64,000 bases of DNA from Shewanella khirikhana (GCF_003957745.1 NZ_CP020373.1:3643501-3707500); one strand, 5' to 3'. Positions 35,595 to 45,639 are shown, counted from the stretch's first letter. Notes: generated by a model from the letters alone, not told the origin. Numbers and translations: made by a program.

Positions 35595-38180
35595 ATGAAC
35601 ACTCAATTCCGTAAGCCTCTGCCCGGCACCAATTTAAGCTTCTTCGATACCCGCGAGGCGGTGGACGCCATCGCCCCCGGCGCCTTCGACAAACTGCCCT
35701 ACACCGCCAAGGTGCTGGCCGAAAACCTGCTGCGCAAGGCCGAGCCTGCGCGCCTGAACGACTTCTTAAGCCAGCTGATTTTCCGCAAGCAGGACCTCGA
35801 CTTTCCCTGGTTCCCTGCCCGCGTGGTGTGCCACGACATTCTTGGCCAAACGGCCCTGGTTGATCTTGCCGGCCTGCGGGATGCCATTGCGGCCAAGGGC
35901 GGCGACCCGGCCAAGGTAAACCCTGTGGTGCCAACCCAGCTGATTGTGGATCACTCACTGGCGGTGGAACACGGCGGCTTTGAAAAGGATGCCTTTGAGA
36001 AAAATCGCGCCATCGAAGACAGACGCAACGACGATCGCTTCCACTTTATCAACTGGACCAAAAAAGCCTTTCGCAATGTGGACGTGATCCCCCCCGGCAA
36101 CGGCATCATGCACCAGATAAACCTGGAAAAGATGTCGCCGGTGATTCAGGTGCGTGATGGCATCGCCTTCCCCGACACCTGCGTTGGCACCGACAGCCAC
36201 ACCCCACACGTGGATGCTCTGGGCGTAATCGCCATCGGCGTGGGTGGCCTTGAGGCCGAAAACGTGATGCTGGGCCGCGCCTCCTGGATGCGCCTGCCGG
36301 ATATCGTGGGTGTTGAGCTCACCGGCAAACCAAACCCCGGCATTACCGCCACCGACGTGGTGCTGGCACTGACCGAGTTTTTGCGTAAAGAGCGGGTGGT
36401 TGGTGCCTACCTTGAGTTCTTCGGCGAAGGCGCCAAGGCGCTCACTCTGGGTGACCGCGCCACCATCTCCAACATGACCCCCGAATATGGCGCCACCGCC
36501 GCCATGTTCTATATCGACGAGCAGACCATTGACTATCTGCGCCTCACCGGCCGCGACGAGCAGCAGGTGCAGCTGGTTGAAAACTATGCCAAAACCACAG
36601 GCCTGTGGGCGGATGCCATGACTGGCGCCGACTATGGCCGGGTGCTGACGTTTGACCTCTCCAGCGTGGTACGCAACATGGCGGGACCTTCCAACCCCCA
36701 TGCCCGCTTGGCCACCAGCGATCTGGCCGCTAAGGGCATTGCCGCCGACTGGCAAGAAGAAGCTGGTAAGATGCCCGATGGCGCTGTGATCATCGCCGCC
36801 ATCACCAGCTGTACCAACACCAGTAACCCCCGCAACGTGATTGCCGCGGGCCTCATTGCCCGCAACGCGGTGCAAAAAGGTCTGGTGCGCAAGCCCTGGG
36901 TGAAAACCTCTCTGGCCCCGGGCTCCAAGGCGGTTGAGCTGTACCTGAAAGAAGCAGGTCTGTTGCCGTATCTTGAGCAGCTCGGCTTCGGCATTGTGGC
37001 TTTCGCCTGCACCACCTGTAACGGCATGAGCGGCGCGCTGGACCCAGTGATTCAGCAGGAAATCTTCGACCGGGATCTGTACGCCACCGCGGTGCTGTCG
37101 GGCAACCGTAACTTCGACGGCCGTATCCACCCCTATGCCAAGCAGGCGTTTCTGGCCTCGCCGCCTTTGGTGGTGGCTTACGCTATCGCGGGCACTGTGC
37201 GCTTCGATATCGAAAAAGATGTGCTCGGCACAGACGATGCTGGCAATGCAGTAACCCTTAAAGACCTGTGGCCAGAGGATGCGGAAATCGATGCCATCAT
37301 CAAGTCATCGGTGAAACCTGAGCAGTTTCGCGCCGTGTACGACCCCATGTTCAATCTGGCCGTGGAATACGGCACCGAGAAGCCACTGTACGACTGGCGT
37401 CCGCAGAGCACCTACATCCGCCGTCCACCCTACTGGGAAGGCGCCCTTGCCGGTGAGCGAACCCTAAGCGGCATGCGGCCACTGGCGGTGCTGGGTGACA
37501 ACATCACCACCGACCATCTGTCGCCCTCCAACGCGATTCTGGCAAGCTCCGCCGCCGGTGAGTATCTCGCCAAGATGGGCCTGCCGGAGGAAGACTTTAA
37601 CTCCTACGCCACCCACAGGGGCGACCACCTGACAGCACAACGCGCCACCTTCGCCAACCCCAAACTCTTCAATGAGATGGTGAAAGACGAAGATGGCAAG
37701 GTGAAGCAGGGTTCGCTCGCCCGCCTCGAGCCGGAAGGCAAGGTGCTGCGCATGTGGGAAACCATTGAGACCTACATGGAGCGCAAGCAGCCGCTGATCA
37801 TCGTGGCCGGTAAGGATTATGGTCAGGGCTCCAGCCGTGACTGGGCCGCCAAAGGCGTGCGTCTCGCCGGTGTTGAAGTGATTGTGGCCGAAGGCTTCGA
37901 GCGCATTCACCGCACCAATCTGGTGGGCATGGGCGTATTGCCGCTGGAATTTATGCCGGGCGAAACCCGCATGACCTACGGCATAGACGGCACCGAGACC
38001 TTCGATGTGAAGGGCAAGCGCACCCCGGGTGCCGAGCTTACGCTGGTTATCCGTCGTCAAACTGGCGAGACAGTGGAAGTGCCGGTGCGCTGCCGTTTGG
38101 ATACCGCAGAAGAAGTGTCCATTTATGAGGCCGGCGGTGTCCTCCAACGCTTCGCCCAGGACTTCCTGGCCAATTCATAA
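35595..38180 (+). CDS. acnD: 2-methylcitrate dehydratase, Fe/S-dependent
   Basis: 861 residues from ATG 35595 (GGAA upstream); the open frame extends 50 codons further 5' but that part overlaps prpC. Aconitase family AcnD: cluster cysteines in ITSCTNTSNPRNV and FACTTCNGMSG, swivel domain with GKDYGQGSSRDWAAKG near the C terminus. With PrpF it replaces PrpD, a known alternative in Shewanella and others. Sits 101 bp after prpC. Confidence 0.95.
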   Translation: MNTQFRKPLPGTNLSFFDTREAVDAIAPGAFDKLPYTAKVLAENLLRKAEPARLNDFLSQLIFRKQDLDFPWFPARVVCHDILGQTALVDLAGLRDAIAAKGGDPAKVNPVVPTQLIVDHSLAVEHGGFEKDAFEKNRAIEDRRNDDRFHFINWTKKAFRNVDVIPPGNGIMHQINLEKMSPVIQVRDGIAFPDTCVGTDSHTPHVDALGVIAIGVGGLEAENVMLGRASWMRLPDIVGVELTGKPNPGITATDVVLALTEFLRKERVVGAYLEFFGEGAKALTLGDRATISNMTPEYGATAAMFYIDEQTIDYLRLTGRDEQQVQLVENYAKTTGLWADAMTGADYGRVLTFDLSSVVRNMAGPSNPHARLATSDLAAKGIAADWQEEAGKMPDGAVIIAAITSCTNTSNPRNVIAAGLIARNAVQKGLVRKPWVKTSLAPGSKAVELYLKEAGLLPYLEQLGFGIVAFACTTCNGMSGALDPVIQQEIFDRDLYATAVLSGNRNFDGRIHPYAKQAFLASPPLVVAYAIAGTVRFDIEKDVLGTDDAGNAVTLKDLWPEDAEIDAIIKSSVKPEQFRAVYDPMFNLAVEYGTEKPLYDWRPQSTYIRRPPYWEGALAGERTLSGMRPLAVLGDNITTDHLSPSNAILASSAAGEYLAKMGLPEEDFNSYATHRGDHLTAQRATFANPKLFNEMVKDEDGKVKQGSLARLEPEGKVLRMWETIETYMERKQPLIIVAGKDYGQGSSRDWAAKGVRLAGVEVIVAEGFERIHRTNLVGMGVLPLEFMPGETRMTYGIDGTETFDVKGKRTPGAELTLVIRRQTGETVEVPVRCRLDTAEEVSIYEAGGVLQRFAQDFLANS

Positions 38181-38217
38181 CGCTGCCTGTTGCGCTCGGG
38201 GCTTCGTTGGCCCAGAT

Positions 38218-38243
38218 AATCGGTTAGTTAAGACTAACCGATT
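38218..38243 (+). other. Strong hairpin between acnD and prpF
   Basis: AATCGGTTAGT and ACTAACCGATT: perfect 11-base arms with a TAAG loop, 36 bp before the prpF start and without a T run. Probably an RNA stability/processing element or an operator. Confidence 0.6.
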
Positions 38244-38278
38244 AATGAACATGATTTTATGTCAAAGGATTCAATGCT

Positions 38279-39487
38279 ATGGCATTTAAACCACAGATCT
38301 GTATTCCAGCCACCTATATGCGTGGCGGCACCTCTAAAGGGGTGTTTTTCCGCCTCGACGATTTGCCTGAGGCGGCCCGGGTGCCAGGCGCAGCCCGTGA
38401 TGCCCTGCTGCTTCGGGTGATTGGCAGCCCAGACCCTTATGGCAAGCACACCGACGGCATGGGCGGCGCCACTTCCAGCACCAGCAAGTGCGTGATCATG
38501 AATAAGAGCAGCGTGCCCGGTCACGATGTGGATTACCTCTATGGTCAGGTGTCCATCGACACCGCCTTCGTCGACTGGAGCGGCAACTGCGGCAACCTGT
38601 CCACCGCCGCAGGGGCTTTCGCCATTCACGCGGGTTTGGTGGATGCTTCCCGGGTGCCTGAAAATGGTATCTGTGAAGTGCGCATCTGGCAGGCCAATAT
38701 CGGCAAAACCATTATCGCCCATGTGCCTGTGACCAACGGCGAAGTGCAGGAAACCGGTGATTTCGAGCTCGATGGGGTAACCTTTCCCGCCGCCGAAATC
38801 GTGCTGGAGTTTATTGATCCTGCCGATGGCTCTTCTCAGGACGGGGGCGAAGATGGCGGCGCCATGTTCCCCACCGGCAATCTGGTGGACGAGCTGGACG
38901 TGCCCACCGAGGTGCACTTAAGCGGCAAAATTCAGGCGACCCTGATTAACGCCGGGATCCCAACCATTTTTGTCAATGCCGAAGACCTTGGCTATCGCGG
39001 CGACGAGCTGCAGGAAGCCATCAACGGTAACCCCGCGGCGCTTGCCATGTTCGAACAGCTGCGCGCCCACGGCGCCATCAAAATGGGGCTTATCAAGACC
39101 CTCGATGAAGCAAAGACCCGCCAGCACACCCCCAAGGTGGCCTTTGTATCCAGGCCCATGACCCATGTGGTGTCGAGCGGCAAGACGGTTGAAGCGGGTG
39201 ATATCGACCTCTTGGTACGGGCGCTGTCCATGGGCAAGCTGCACCACGCCATGATGGGCACAGCCGCAGTGGCCATAGGCACGGCGGCCGCTATTCCGGG
39301 CACCCTGGTGAATCTTGCCGCCGGTGGCGGTGAGCGGCAGGCGGTGCGTTTCGGCCACCCATCCGGCACCTTGCGCGTAGGCGCCGAAGCCAAACAAGTG
39401 GACGGCCAGTGGACCGTCACCAAGGCCATCATGAGTCGCTCGGCGCGCATTCTGATGGAAGGCACAGTGCGGGTGCCTCAGGACTGA
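38279..39487 (+). CDS. prpF: 2-methylaconitate cis-trans isomerase
   Basis: 402 residues. PrpF family: IPATYMRGGTSKGVFF, GGATSSTSKCVIM, DWSGNCGNLSTAAGAFAIH, and GIPTIFVNAEDLG. Needed for AcnD-dependent methylcitrate use. AAGGA twelve bases before ATG 38279. Its stop codon overlaps the next start (TGATG). Confidence 0.95.
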   Translation: MAFKPQICIPATYMRGGTSKGVFFRLDDLPEAARVPGAARDALLLRVIGSPDPYGKHTDGMGGATSSTSKCVIMNKSSVPGHDVDYLYGQVSIDTAFVDWSGNCGNLSTAAGAFAIHAGLVDASRVPENGICEVRIWQANIGKTIIAHVPVTNGEVQETGDFELDGVTFPAAEIVLEFIDPADGSSQDGGEDGGAMFPTGNLVDELDVPTEVHLSGKIQATLINAGIPTIFVNAEDLGYRGDELQEAINGNPAALAMFEQLRAHGAIKMGLIKTLDEAKTRQHTPKVAFVSRPMTHVVSSGKTVEAGDIDLLVRALSMGKLHHAMMGTAAVAIGTAAAIPGTLVNLAAGGGERQAVRFGHPSGTLRVGAEAKQVDGQWTVTKAIMSRSARILMEGTVRVPQD

Positions 39488-40239
39488 TGCCGCAACTTAA
39501 GCCAGCAGTACTCATTACCGGCTCCGGCCGGGGCATAGGGGCTGCCACCGCAAGGCGTCTGGCTCAAATGGGCTGGCGCATTTGCCTTAACTATCGCAGC
39601 AACAGCGCTTCTGCCGAGGCACTGGCCGAAGAGCTTTCGTCCATCACCGAGGTGATTTGTGTGCAGGCCGATGTGGCCGATGAAGCGCAGGTGCTGGCGC
39701 TCTTTGACCGAATCGATGAGGCATTTGGTGGCCTCACCCATCTGGTGAATAACGCCGGGATCTTGCTTGGGCAGATGCCACTGCTGCAGATGGATGCCGA
39801 GCGCATCAATCGGGTGCTCAGCGCCAATGTCACCTCGCAGTTTCTCTGTGCCCGTGAGGCGGCAAAGCGGATGTTAACGCTGGATAAGGACGTAAACCGC
39901 GCCATCGTCAATGTGTCGTCCGGCGCGGCGCGCACCGGCAGCCCGAACGAGTATGTCGACTATGCCGCCAGCAAGGGCGCCATCGACACCTTTACCAAGG
40001 GGCTGTCCATTGAGCTTGCCCCCGCCGGTATTCGGGTTAATGGCGTGCGCCCCGGGCTTATCCATACCGACATCCATGCCGATGGCGGTGAGCCCGGCAG
40101 AGTGACCCGCTTGCAAAGCCGCATTCCCCTTGGGCGGGGCGGTCAAGCCGACGAAGTGGCCAATGCCATCGTCTGGCTGCTCAGTAATGATGCCAGCTTT
40201 GTCAGCGGCAGCATTATTGATGTAACCGGAGGCCTGTAG
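39487..40239 (+). CDS. Short-chain dehydrogenase/reductase
   Basis: 250 residues beginning on the last base of prpF. NAD(P) motif TGSGRGIGAATA, NNAG (LVNNAGILLG), catalytic serine in NVSSGAARTGS and YVDYAASKGA (YxxxK), C-terminal SGSIIDVTGGL. Substrate unknown. Coupling to prpF suggests co-expression with propionate catabolism, but the FabG-like sequence gives no specific role. Confidence 0.88.
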   Translation: MPQLKPAVLITGSGRGIGAATARRLAQMGWRICLNYRSNSASAEALAEELSSITEVICVQADVADEAQVLALFDRIDEAFGGLTHLVNNAGILLGQMPLLQMDAERINRVLSANVTSQFLCAREAAKRMLTLDKDVNRAIVNVSSGAARTGSPNEYVDYAASKGAIDTFTKGLSIELAPAGIRVNGVRPGLIHTDIHADGGEPGRVTRLQSRIPLGRGGQADEVANAIVWLLSNDASFVSGSIIDVTGGL

Positions 40240-40240
40240 T

Positions 40241-40852
40241 TTGTTTGAAGCCTTATCCTTGCTGGCAGTCGCCACTGTGCTGTTGCTCGGCTCGCCGGGG
40301 CCGGCGCCGCTGACATTGGCTGCCCTTGGCGCCGCACAGGGGGTCAAACGCAGCCTGCCATTTTTGGGCGGATTGATAGCGGGTTTACTGCTTATCATGT
40401 TGGCTGCGGCCAGTGGCCTTGCCAGCCTGCTGCAAAGCTTTCCCGTGCTGGCAAGCACCCTCAAGTGGTTGGGGGCGGCCTATATTCTGTACCTTGCGTT
40501 TCGCATTGCCACCTCACAGCAGGTGACGGCAAACAGCGACAACGCCGTGGGCTTCAAAAATGGGCTGCTGTTTAACCTGATGAACCCCAAAGCCTATATG
40601 GCACTGCTGTCGCTGCTGAGCCAGTTTGCCCTGCCCCTTGGCAGCCCGCTGGCAAGCTACGCAGTCACCATTACCGTGTGCCTGCTGCTGGCAGTACTGG
40701 TGGATGGGCTGTGGCTGGCGCTTGGCAAGCTTGCGGGCAGTAAGCTGCAATCACCCAGGCAAATAATATGGCTTAAGCGATTGATGGCATTTGGGATATT
40801 GGCGGCACTGCTGGTTTCTCTGGCGCAGGGGATGCCCCTGCTGAGTCAATAG
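40241..40852 (+). CDS. LysE/RhtB-family exporter
   Basis: 203 residues from a TTG start (GGAGG eight bases upstream, one base after the SDR stop). Five or six hydrophobic helices; family signature LLGSPGPAPLTLAALGAAQGVKRSLPF near the N terminus and FNLMNPKAYMALLS in the middle. Exports amino acids or related small molecules. Last gene of the prp operon; a terminator follows. Confidence 0.85.
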   Translation: MFEALSLLAVATVLLLGSPGPAPLTLAALGAAQGVKRSLPFLGGLIAGLLLIMLAAASGLASLLQSFPVLASTLKWLGAAYILYLAFRIATSQQVTANSDNAVGFKNGLLFNLMNPKAYMALLSLLSQFALPLGSPLASYAVTITVCLLLAVLVDGLWLALGKLAGSKLQSPRQIIWLKRLMAFGILAALLVSLAQGMPLLSQ

Positions 40853-40908
40853 CAAATATTTCATCGAGGCATGGCTGCACTGAAATGCCTCATTCAATTC
40901 GGTTTTTG

Positions 40909-40950
40909 AAGGCTCCGCTTATTCCCTTCCGGCGGGGCCTTTTTTCTTTT
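40909..40950 (+). terminator. Terminator of the prp operon
   Basis: AGGCTCCGC pairs with GCGGGGCCT (one G-T/T-G type mismatch) followed by TTTTTTCTTTT. Confidence 0.85.
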
Positions 40951-40973
40951 TATCGTTTTACGTTACAAGCAAA

Positions 40974-41001
40974 TTGACACCCCCGACCCGGGCGCTAGAA
41001 T
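40974..41001 (+). promoter_or_regulatory. Sigma-70 promoter of the GGDEF/EAL gene
   Basis: Perfect -35 TTGACA, 16-base spacer, TAGAAT (-10, five of six). About 140 bases of leader separate it from the start codon at 41149. Confidence 0.75.
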
Positions 41002-41049
41002 CTAACCACTTACAACAAAAAAACAACACTCATACCCTGTGAGGAACAT

Positions 41050-41127
41050 AAGGGCATTCAGGCAACAGCGATGAATGCCGGATAATAATCCTGGCCGGAA
41101 AGACGCAGCTCACTGCGCACAGGCCTT
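41050..41127 (+). other. Structured 5' leader of the GGDEF/EAL gene
   Basis: Three successive hairpins: GGCATTC/GAATGCC (41053-41079), GGAT-AATA-ATCC (41080-41091), and GCAG-ctca-CTGC (41105-41116) within flanking GGCC/GGCC. Placed in the leader of a cyclic di-GMP enzyme. It lacks the conserved core of known cyclic di-GMP riboswitches that I would recognise, so no class is assigned. Confidence 0.45.
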
Positions 41128-41148
41128 CCCTTGCAAGATTGGAGAAGC

Positions 41149-44100
41149 ATGTTTCGAGCACTTTTTGGCTCCTTGTCGATTCTGATCCTGGGTCTTTGCC
41201 TGTCTGTGGCAAGAGCCGATCACGGCAGTTATCACTACCATAACACTCTGGAATTTCAGCATTTCAGCAGCAGCGACGGTCTTAATCAGAACACCATCAC
41301 CAGCCTGTATACCGACAAAGCCGGTATGTTGTGGATTGGCACTCAGGACGGGCTGCACTATTTTAACGGCCAGGAATTTGGCCTGTTCCTCCCCAACCCC
41401 AACGACGATACCAGCATCTCAGAAGGCTACCTCACCGACATAGTGCAGGATCCGGAAGGCTTCCTGTGGGTCGCCACCTACACCCAGGGCATCAACCGTC
41501 TCGATCTGAAAACCGGTAAATTCACCCGCTTTGGCAGTGAATCCGGCTTGGCTGAGCTGAGGGTGACCCAGCTGGCCGTCATTGGCGACAGCCTGTGGAT
41601 TGGCACCGAAAAAGGCCTGTTCGCCATGCAGCGCAAAAGCGGTCAGATACGTCCAATTCCGCTGGGAAATGCCCTGCATCCGCGGATCACCGCCCTTGGT
41701 AATGTGGCCGATGAATACCTGCTTGTTGGCACCCGCGAGCACGGCACCTATGCGGTCAGCAGCAACAATATCGTTCGGCTGAAATTACCTGCAGATCAGC
41801 CGGTGAACCGCATCCGCAGCCTCAATGGCAACGCCTATCTGGCCATTGGCAAAAGCCTGTGGCGTTACGAGCTGGACACCCACATTGCCCGCGAACTGTG
41901 GCAAAGCGAACCCCAGAGCTTTTTCCAGGGCGATCTGCGCGACTTTACCCTTGCCTCCGACACCGAGATCTGGGCCATCGCCCCCGGCGCCGGTCTGATT
42001 GAGTTGAAAAACACCGACCGCTGGCATGCCCGCTACCACAGAAACGATTCCCGCAGTTTCCGCGATGTCAGCGACAACAACCTGATGAGCATTCTGCTGG
42101 ACCCCAACGGCGTGCTCTGGCTCGGCGGCAGCTATTCGGGGCTGGATAAAATCAATATTCAGCGGCAGTACTTTGAACATCTGTTCGACAACAATATTGC
42201 TTTACCCAAGCAAATCAATATGGTGCGTGCGATTCACCAAACTCCTGACGGCACCCTGTGGATAGGTACCGAAGGCGCCGGGGTGAAAACCTTAAACCCC
42301 TATGAGGACGGCTACCATTATCGCAACGACCTCTTTGCCAACGCTCTGGGGGTGGCGCAGGAATCCTTCTCACTGGTGGTGCGGGACATCCAGGCCGACG
42401 ACAGCGGCAACCTCTGGTTTGCCAGCAACTTTGGTCTTGGCAAGCTGGCGCAGGATGGCAGCTTCTCGCTGTTCCAGCCGGAAAAACTGCATGGTCAGGG
42501 GCGCTCCCTTGCCTTCGACGGCCGCGGAAATATCTGGATGGGCTCAGATGAAGGCCTGTACAACATGCCGCTGAACGGCGACAAGTTGCAGACCTTCCAC
42601 CTGGAAGCCCTGCTCGATGGCCGCCTGCCACTAAGCCAAATTCTGGTGCTCAGATTTATCGATGACTGGCTGTGGATTGGTACTCTCGATGGCCTTATCC
42701 GCCTCAATCCGGTCAGTGGCGCTATCGAAACCTTCACCCACCACGCCAACGATACCAACAGCCTCGGCAATAACCGGGTGCGCGATATCTATCAGGCCGC
42801 CAACGGCGATATCTGGGTCGGCACCCACGGCGGGATCAGCATTTTCAGCCACAGCGAAAACGGCTGGAAGATAAGCCATTTGAACGCCGAGCAGGGCGTG
42901 CCCAGCGACACGGTTTACGCCATCCTCGAAGACAAGCTGGGCCAGTTCTGGTTTTCAAGCAACGCCGGGATCAGCCGCTACATTCCCGGAGAAGAGCGGG
43001 TAGTCACCTTCAATAAGTTTGAAGGCTTGCAGGAGCAGGAATACAACGGCGGCGTCAAACTCGCCGGAAAAGACGGCTACTTCTGGTTTGGTGGTATCAA
43101 CGGTATTACCCGGTTCCGCCCCGAGCAGATTCCCAAGGTGCGTCACGAACCGGCCATGGCCATGACCAGCTACAGCATCGGCGGCAAACGCACCCGGGTT
43201 TTGGACCTCAGCGCGCCGCCGGAAGTGAACATGGAGTATGACGACAAGGTGGTTAGCTTCGAGGTCACCTCACTGGACTTCTCCTACCCCGGCGAAGACA
43301 GGTTTGCCTTCTTCCTGCAAGGGTTTGATAACCAATGGCGCAGCGCCCAGGCCCTGTCACACATCACCTACACCAACCTGAGCCCCGGCAGCTACCTGCT
43401 GCGGGTGCGTCACGGCCTCAATGCCAATCCGCTCGGGCATCAGGTAATGACCATCGCCCTCAACGTCAACGCGCCCTTCTATCGTACCGCCCCGGCCTAC
43501 GTGGTCTATGCGGTGTTGCTGCTGGGGATCCTTGGCTGGTTCTGGCGCGAGCGTCAGGCCAAAAAGGCCCAGCGACTGGAGTTTGAAACCAGCATCCGCA
43601 CCTCAGAAGAGCGGCTGAAACTGGCACTGTGGGCCTCCGGCGATGGCATGTGGGACTGGAATATCCCCAGCGGCAAGGTGTTCCGCACCCGCATGCATCC
43701 CCATATGGAGCAGCAGGTCGACGGCCCTGTGCTGTTTGAAAAAATCCATACCGAAGACAAAGCCAAGGTGCTGCAGGCGGTGGATAAACACATCGACGGC
43801 GAGCGCGCCTTCTATGAGGCCGAATACCGCATAGAGGAAACCCCCGGACAGTGGATTTGGGTGCTGGACCGCGGCAAGGTGGTGGAGCGCGATAAAGACG
43901 GCAATCCGCTGCGGATGGTGGGCACCCACAAGGACATCACCAACCGCAAGAACATCGAAAACGAGCTCAGACTCTCGGCCCAGGTGCTGGCCAGCATGAA
44001 CGAAGCCGTGGTGGTGGGCAGCCTGGATTATCGGGTGGCCTCGGTAAACCCGGCCTTTACCCTCATTACCGGTTTTACTCCGCAGCAGGTGGAAGGCAAA

Positions 44101-45639
44101 CACTTCCTGTTCCTCGCCCACGATCGCGACCAAAGATTGCTGTACGAAGCCATTGAGCAGCAACTGCTGCGCAGCAAACACTGGGCGGGCGAGCTGAAAA
44201 TCCGCACCCGGGATCAGCGCGCCATTCTGATTTGGCTGGAGATCAATCAAGTGCTGGACACCAAGTCAGAGGCAAGCCACTTTGTGGCGGTGTTTACCGA
44301 TATCACCGACCGCAAAAAGGCCGAAGAAGACCTGCGCCAGCTGGCCTCATTCGACCCCCTGACCCAACTGCCCAACCGCACCCTGTTCCAGGACCGTCTG
44401 GGCCACGCCCTGGCTCAGGCACACCGTGCCGAGAGCATGGTGGCGCTGCTGTTTTTGGATCTCGACCGCTTTAAGCACATCAACGATTCCATGGGCCACC
44501 ACATCGGCGACTTACTGCTGAAATCTGTGGCCCACCGGCTGCAAAATTGTGTCCGCGAAGGCGATACGGTTGCGCGCCTTGGTGGCGATGAGTTCACCAT
44601 CATTCTCGAAGGGGTGCACAAAACCAAGGCCGCCACCGTGATAGCCGAAAAGCTCATCCGCGCCTTCCAAACGCCGTTTATTCTGGAAGATCAGGTACTC
44701 ACCATCTCGCCTTCCATCGGCATCAGCCTGTATCCGCTGGACGCCGAAGACAGTGCCTCGCTGATCAAGTTTGCCGATACCGCCATGTATCACGCCAAGT
44801 CGCTGGGCAGAAACAACTTCCAGTTCTACACCTCGCGCCTGAACGAATACGCCATGCGCCATGTACAACTGGAAGCCGGGCTGAAACAGGCCATAGGCCG
44901 CCGCGAACTCAGCCTGGCATTCCAGCCCAAGTTCAGGGTCAGCGATGGCCGCATCACCGGCTTTGAAGCCCTGCTGCGCTGGCACAGTGGCGAGCTGGGG
45001 CCCATCTCCCCGGCGGAGTTTATCCCCCTTGCCGAAGAGATTGGCGTGATTAATCAGCTCGGGCACTGGGTAGTCAACGAAGCTTGCAGCCATATGGCCA
45101 ATTGGGCCCTGGAAGGCTTCGATAACCTGCATGTGGCGGTCAATCTGTCGGCACGTCAGCTCAAGGCGGATATTCTGTCCACCATCGAAGTGGCGCTGGC
45201 GGTGGCAGGCCTGCCCGCCAAATGCCTGGAGCTTGAACTGACCGAGTCGATGATCATGAAAAGCCCGCAGGAATCGGTGGCAGTGCTGCAACGGCTCAAG
45301 GCGCTCGGGGTGTCACTGGCGGTGGATGATTTCGGCACCGGCTACTCGAGTCTGGCGTACCTGAAGCGCTTCCCGCTGGATACCCTGAAGATTGACCGTG
45401 AGTTTGTGCGCGATATCAGCACCGACCCCGACGATGCCGCCATCACAGGCGCGATTATCGCCCTGGCACACAGCCTCGAGCTGAATGTGGTGGCAGAAGG
45501 GGTAGAAAACGAAGCGCAGCTCGAGCACCTGCGCCGCCACGGCTGCGACGAAGTACAGGGCTTTATGCTCGGCAAACCTATGTCAGCCAGCGAGGCGCTG
45601 GCGCTGCTGAGGGAGAAAGCCACCTCAGACCAGCCCTGA
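41149..45639 (+). CDS. Propeller-PAS-GGDEF-EAL cyclic di-GMP signalling protein
   Basis: 1496 residues from ATG 41149 (GGAGAAGC upstream). Signal peptide; two seven-bladed Reg_prop propeller halves with repeated W-I-G-T motifs (LWIGTQDG, LWIGTEKG, LWIGTEGAG, IWVGTHGG); Y_Y_Y domain (about 665-775); transmembrane helix near 780-800; two PAS domains with PAC ends (about 815-940 and 945-1065); GGDEF domain with LGGDEFTII; EAL domain with FEALLRW, LELTESMIM and DDFGTGYSSL. Both catalytic signatures look intact, so it could make and/or degrade cyclic di-GMP in response to an envelope ligand, probably a polysaccharide (the propeller type is shared with glycan-sensing hybrid kinases; inference). Confidence 0.92.
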   Translation: MFRALFGSLSILILGLCLSVARADHGSYHYHNTLEFQHFSSSDGLNQNTITSLYTDKAGMLWIGTQDGLHYFNGQEFGLFLPNPNDDTSISEGYLTDIVQDPEGFLWVATYTQGINRLDLKTGKFTRFGSESGLAELRVTQLAVIGDSLWIGTEKGLFAMQRKSGQIRPIPLGNALHPRITALGNVADEYLLVGTREHGTYAVSSNNIVRLKLPADQPVNRIRSLNGNAYLAIGKSLWRYELDTHIARELWQSEPQSFFQGDLRDFTLASDTEIWAIAPGAGLIELKNTDRWHARYHRNDSRSFRDVSDNNLMSILLDPNGVLWLGGSYSGLDKINIQRQYFEHLFDNNIALPKQINMVRAIHQTPDGTLWIGTEGAGVKTLNPYEDGYHYRNDLFANALGVAQESFSLVVRDIQADDSGNLWFASNFGLGKLAQDGSFSLFQPEKLHGQGRSLAFDGRGNIWMGSDEGLYNMPLNGDKLQTFHLEALLDGRLPLSQILVLRFIDDWLWIGTLDGLIRLNPVSGAIETFTHHANDTNSLGNNRVRDIYQAANGDIWVGTHGGISIFSHSENGWKISHLNAEQGVPSDTVYAILEDKLGQFWFSSNAGISRYIPGEERVVTFNKFEGLQEQEYNGGVKLAGKDGYFWFGGINGITRFRPEQIPKVRHEPAMAMTSYSIGGKRTRVLDLSAPPEVNMEYDDKVVSFEVTSLDFSYPGEDRFAFFLQGFDNQWRSAQALSHITYTNLSPGSYLLRVRHGLNANPLGHQVMTIALNVNAPFYRTAPAYVVYAVLLLGILGWFWRERQAKKAQRLEFETSIRTSEERLKLALWASGDGMWDWNIPSGKVFRTRMHPHMEQQVDGPVLFEKIHTEDKAKVLQAVDKHIDGERAFYEAEYRIEETPGQWIWVLDRGKVVERDKDGNPLRMVGTHKDITNRKNIENELRLSAQVLASMNEAVVVGSLDYRVASVNPAFTLITGFTPQQVEGKHFLFLAHDRDQRLLYEAIEQQLLRSKHWAGELKIRTRDQRAILIWLEINQVLDTKSEASHFVAVFTDITDRKKAEEDLRQLASFDPLTQLPNRTLFQDRLGHALAQAHRAESMVALLFLDLDRFKHINDSMGHHIGDLLLKSVAHRLQNCVREGDTVARLGGDEFTIILEGVHKTKAATVIAEKLIRAFQTPFILEDQVLTISPSIGISLYPLDAEDSASLIKFADTAMYHAKSLGRNNFQFYTSRLNEYAMRHVQLEAGLKQAIGRRELSLAFQPKFRVSDGRITGFEALLRWHSGELGPISPAEFIPLAEEIGVINQLGHWVVNEACSHMANWALEGFDNLHVAVNLSARQLKADILSTIEVALAVAGLPAKCLELELTESMIMKSPQESVAVLQRLKALGVSLAVDDFGTGYSSLAYLKRFPLDTLKIDREFVRDISTDPDDAAITGAIIALAHSLELNVVAEGVENEAQLEHLRRHGCDEVQGFMLGKPMSASEALALLREKATSDQP

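Noticed and set aside
35955..37130. 391-codon antisense open frame inside acnD
   Set aside because: Codon-bias shadow of a fully conserved aconitase-family gene.
41050..41127. Known cyclic di-GMP riboswitch (GEMM-I)
   Set aside because: The conserved core with the tetraloop receptor (GGGCAAACC and GACGCAAAGCC types) is not present; only GACGCAG resembles it.
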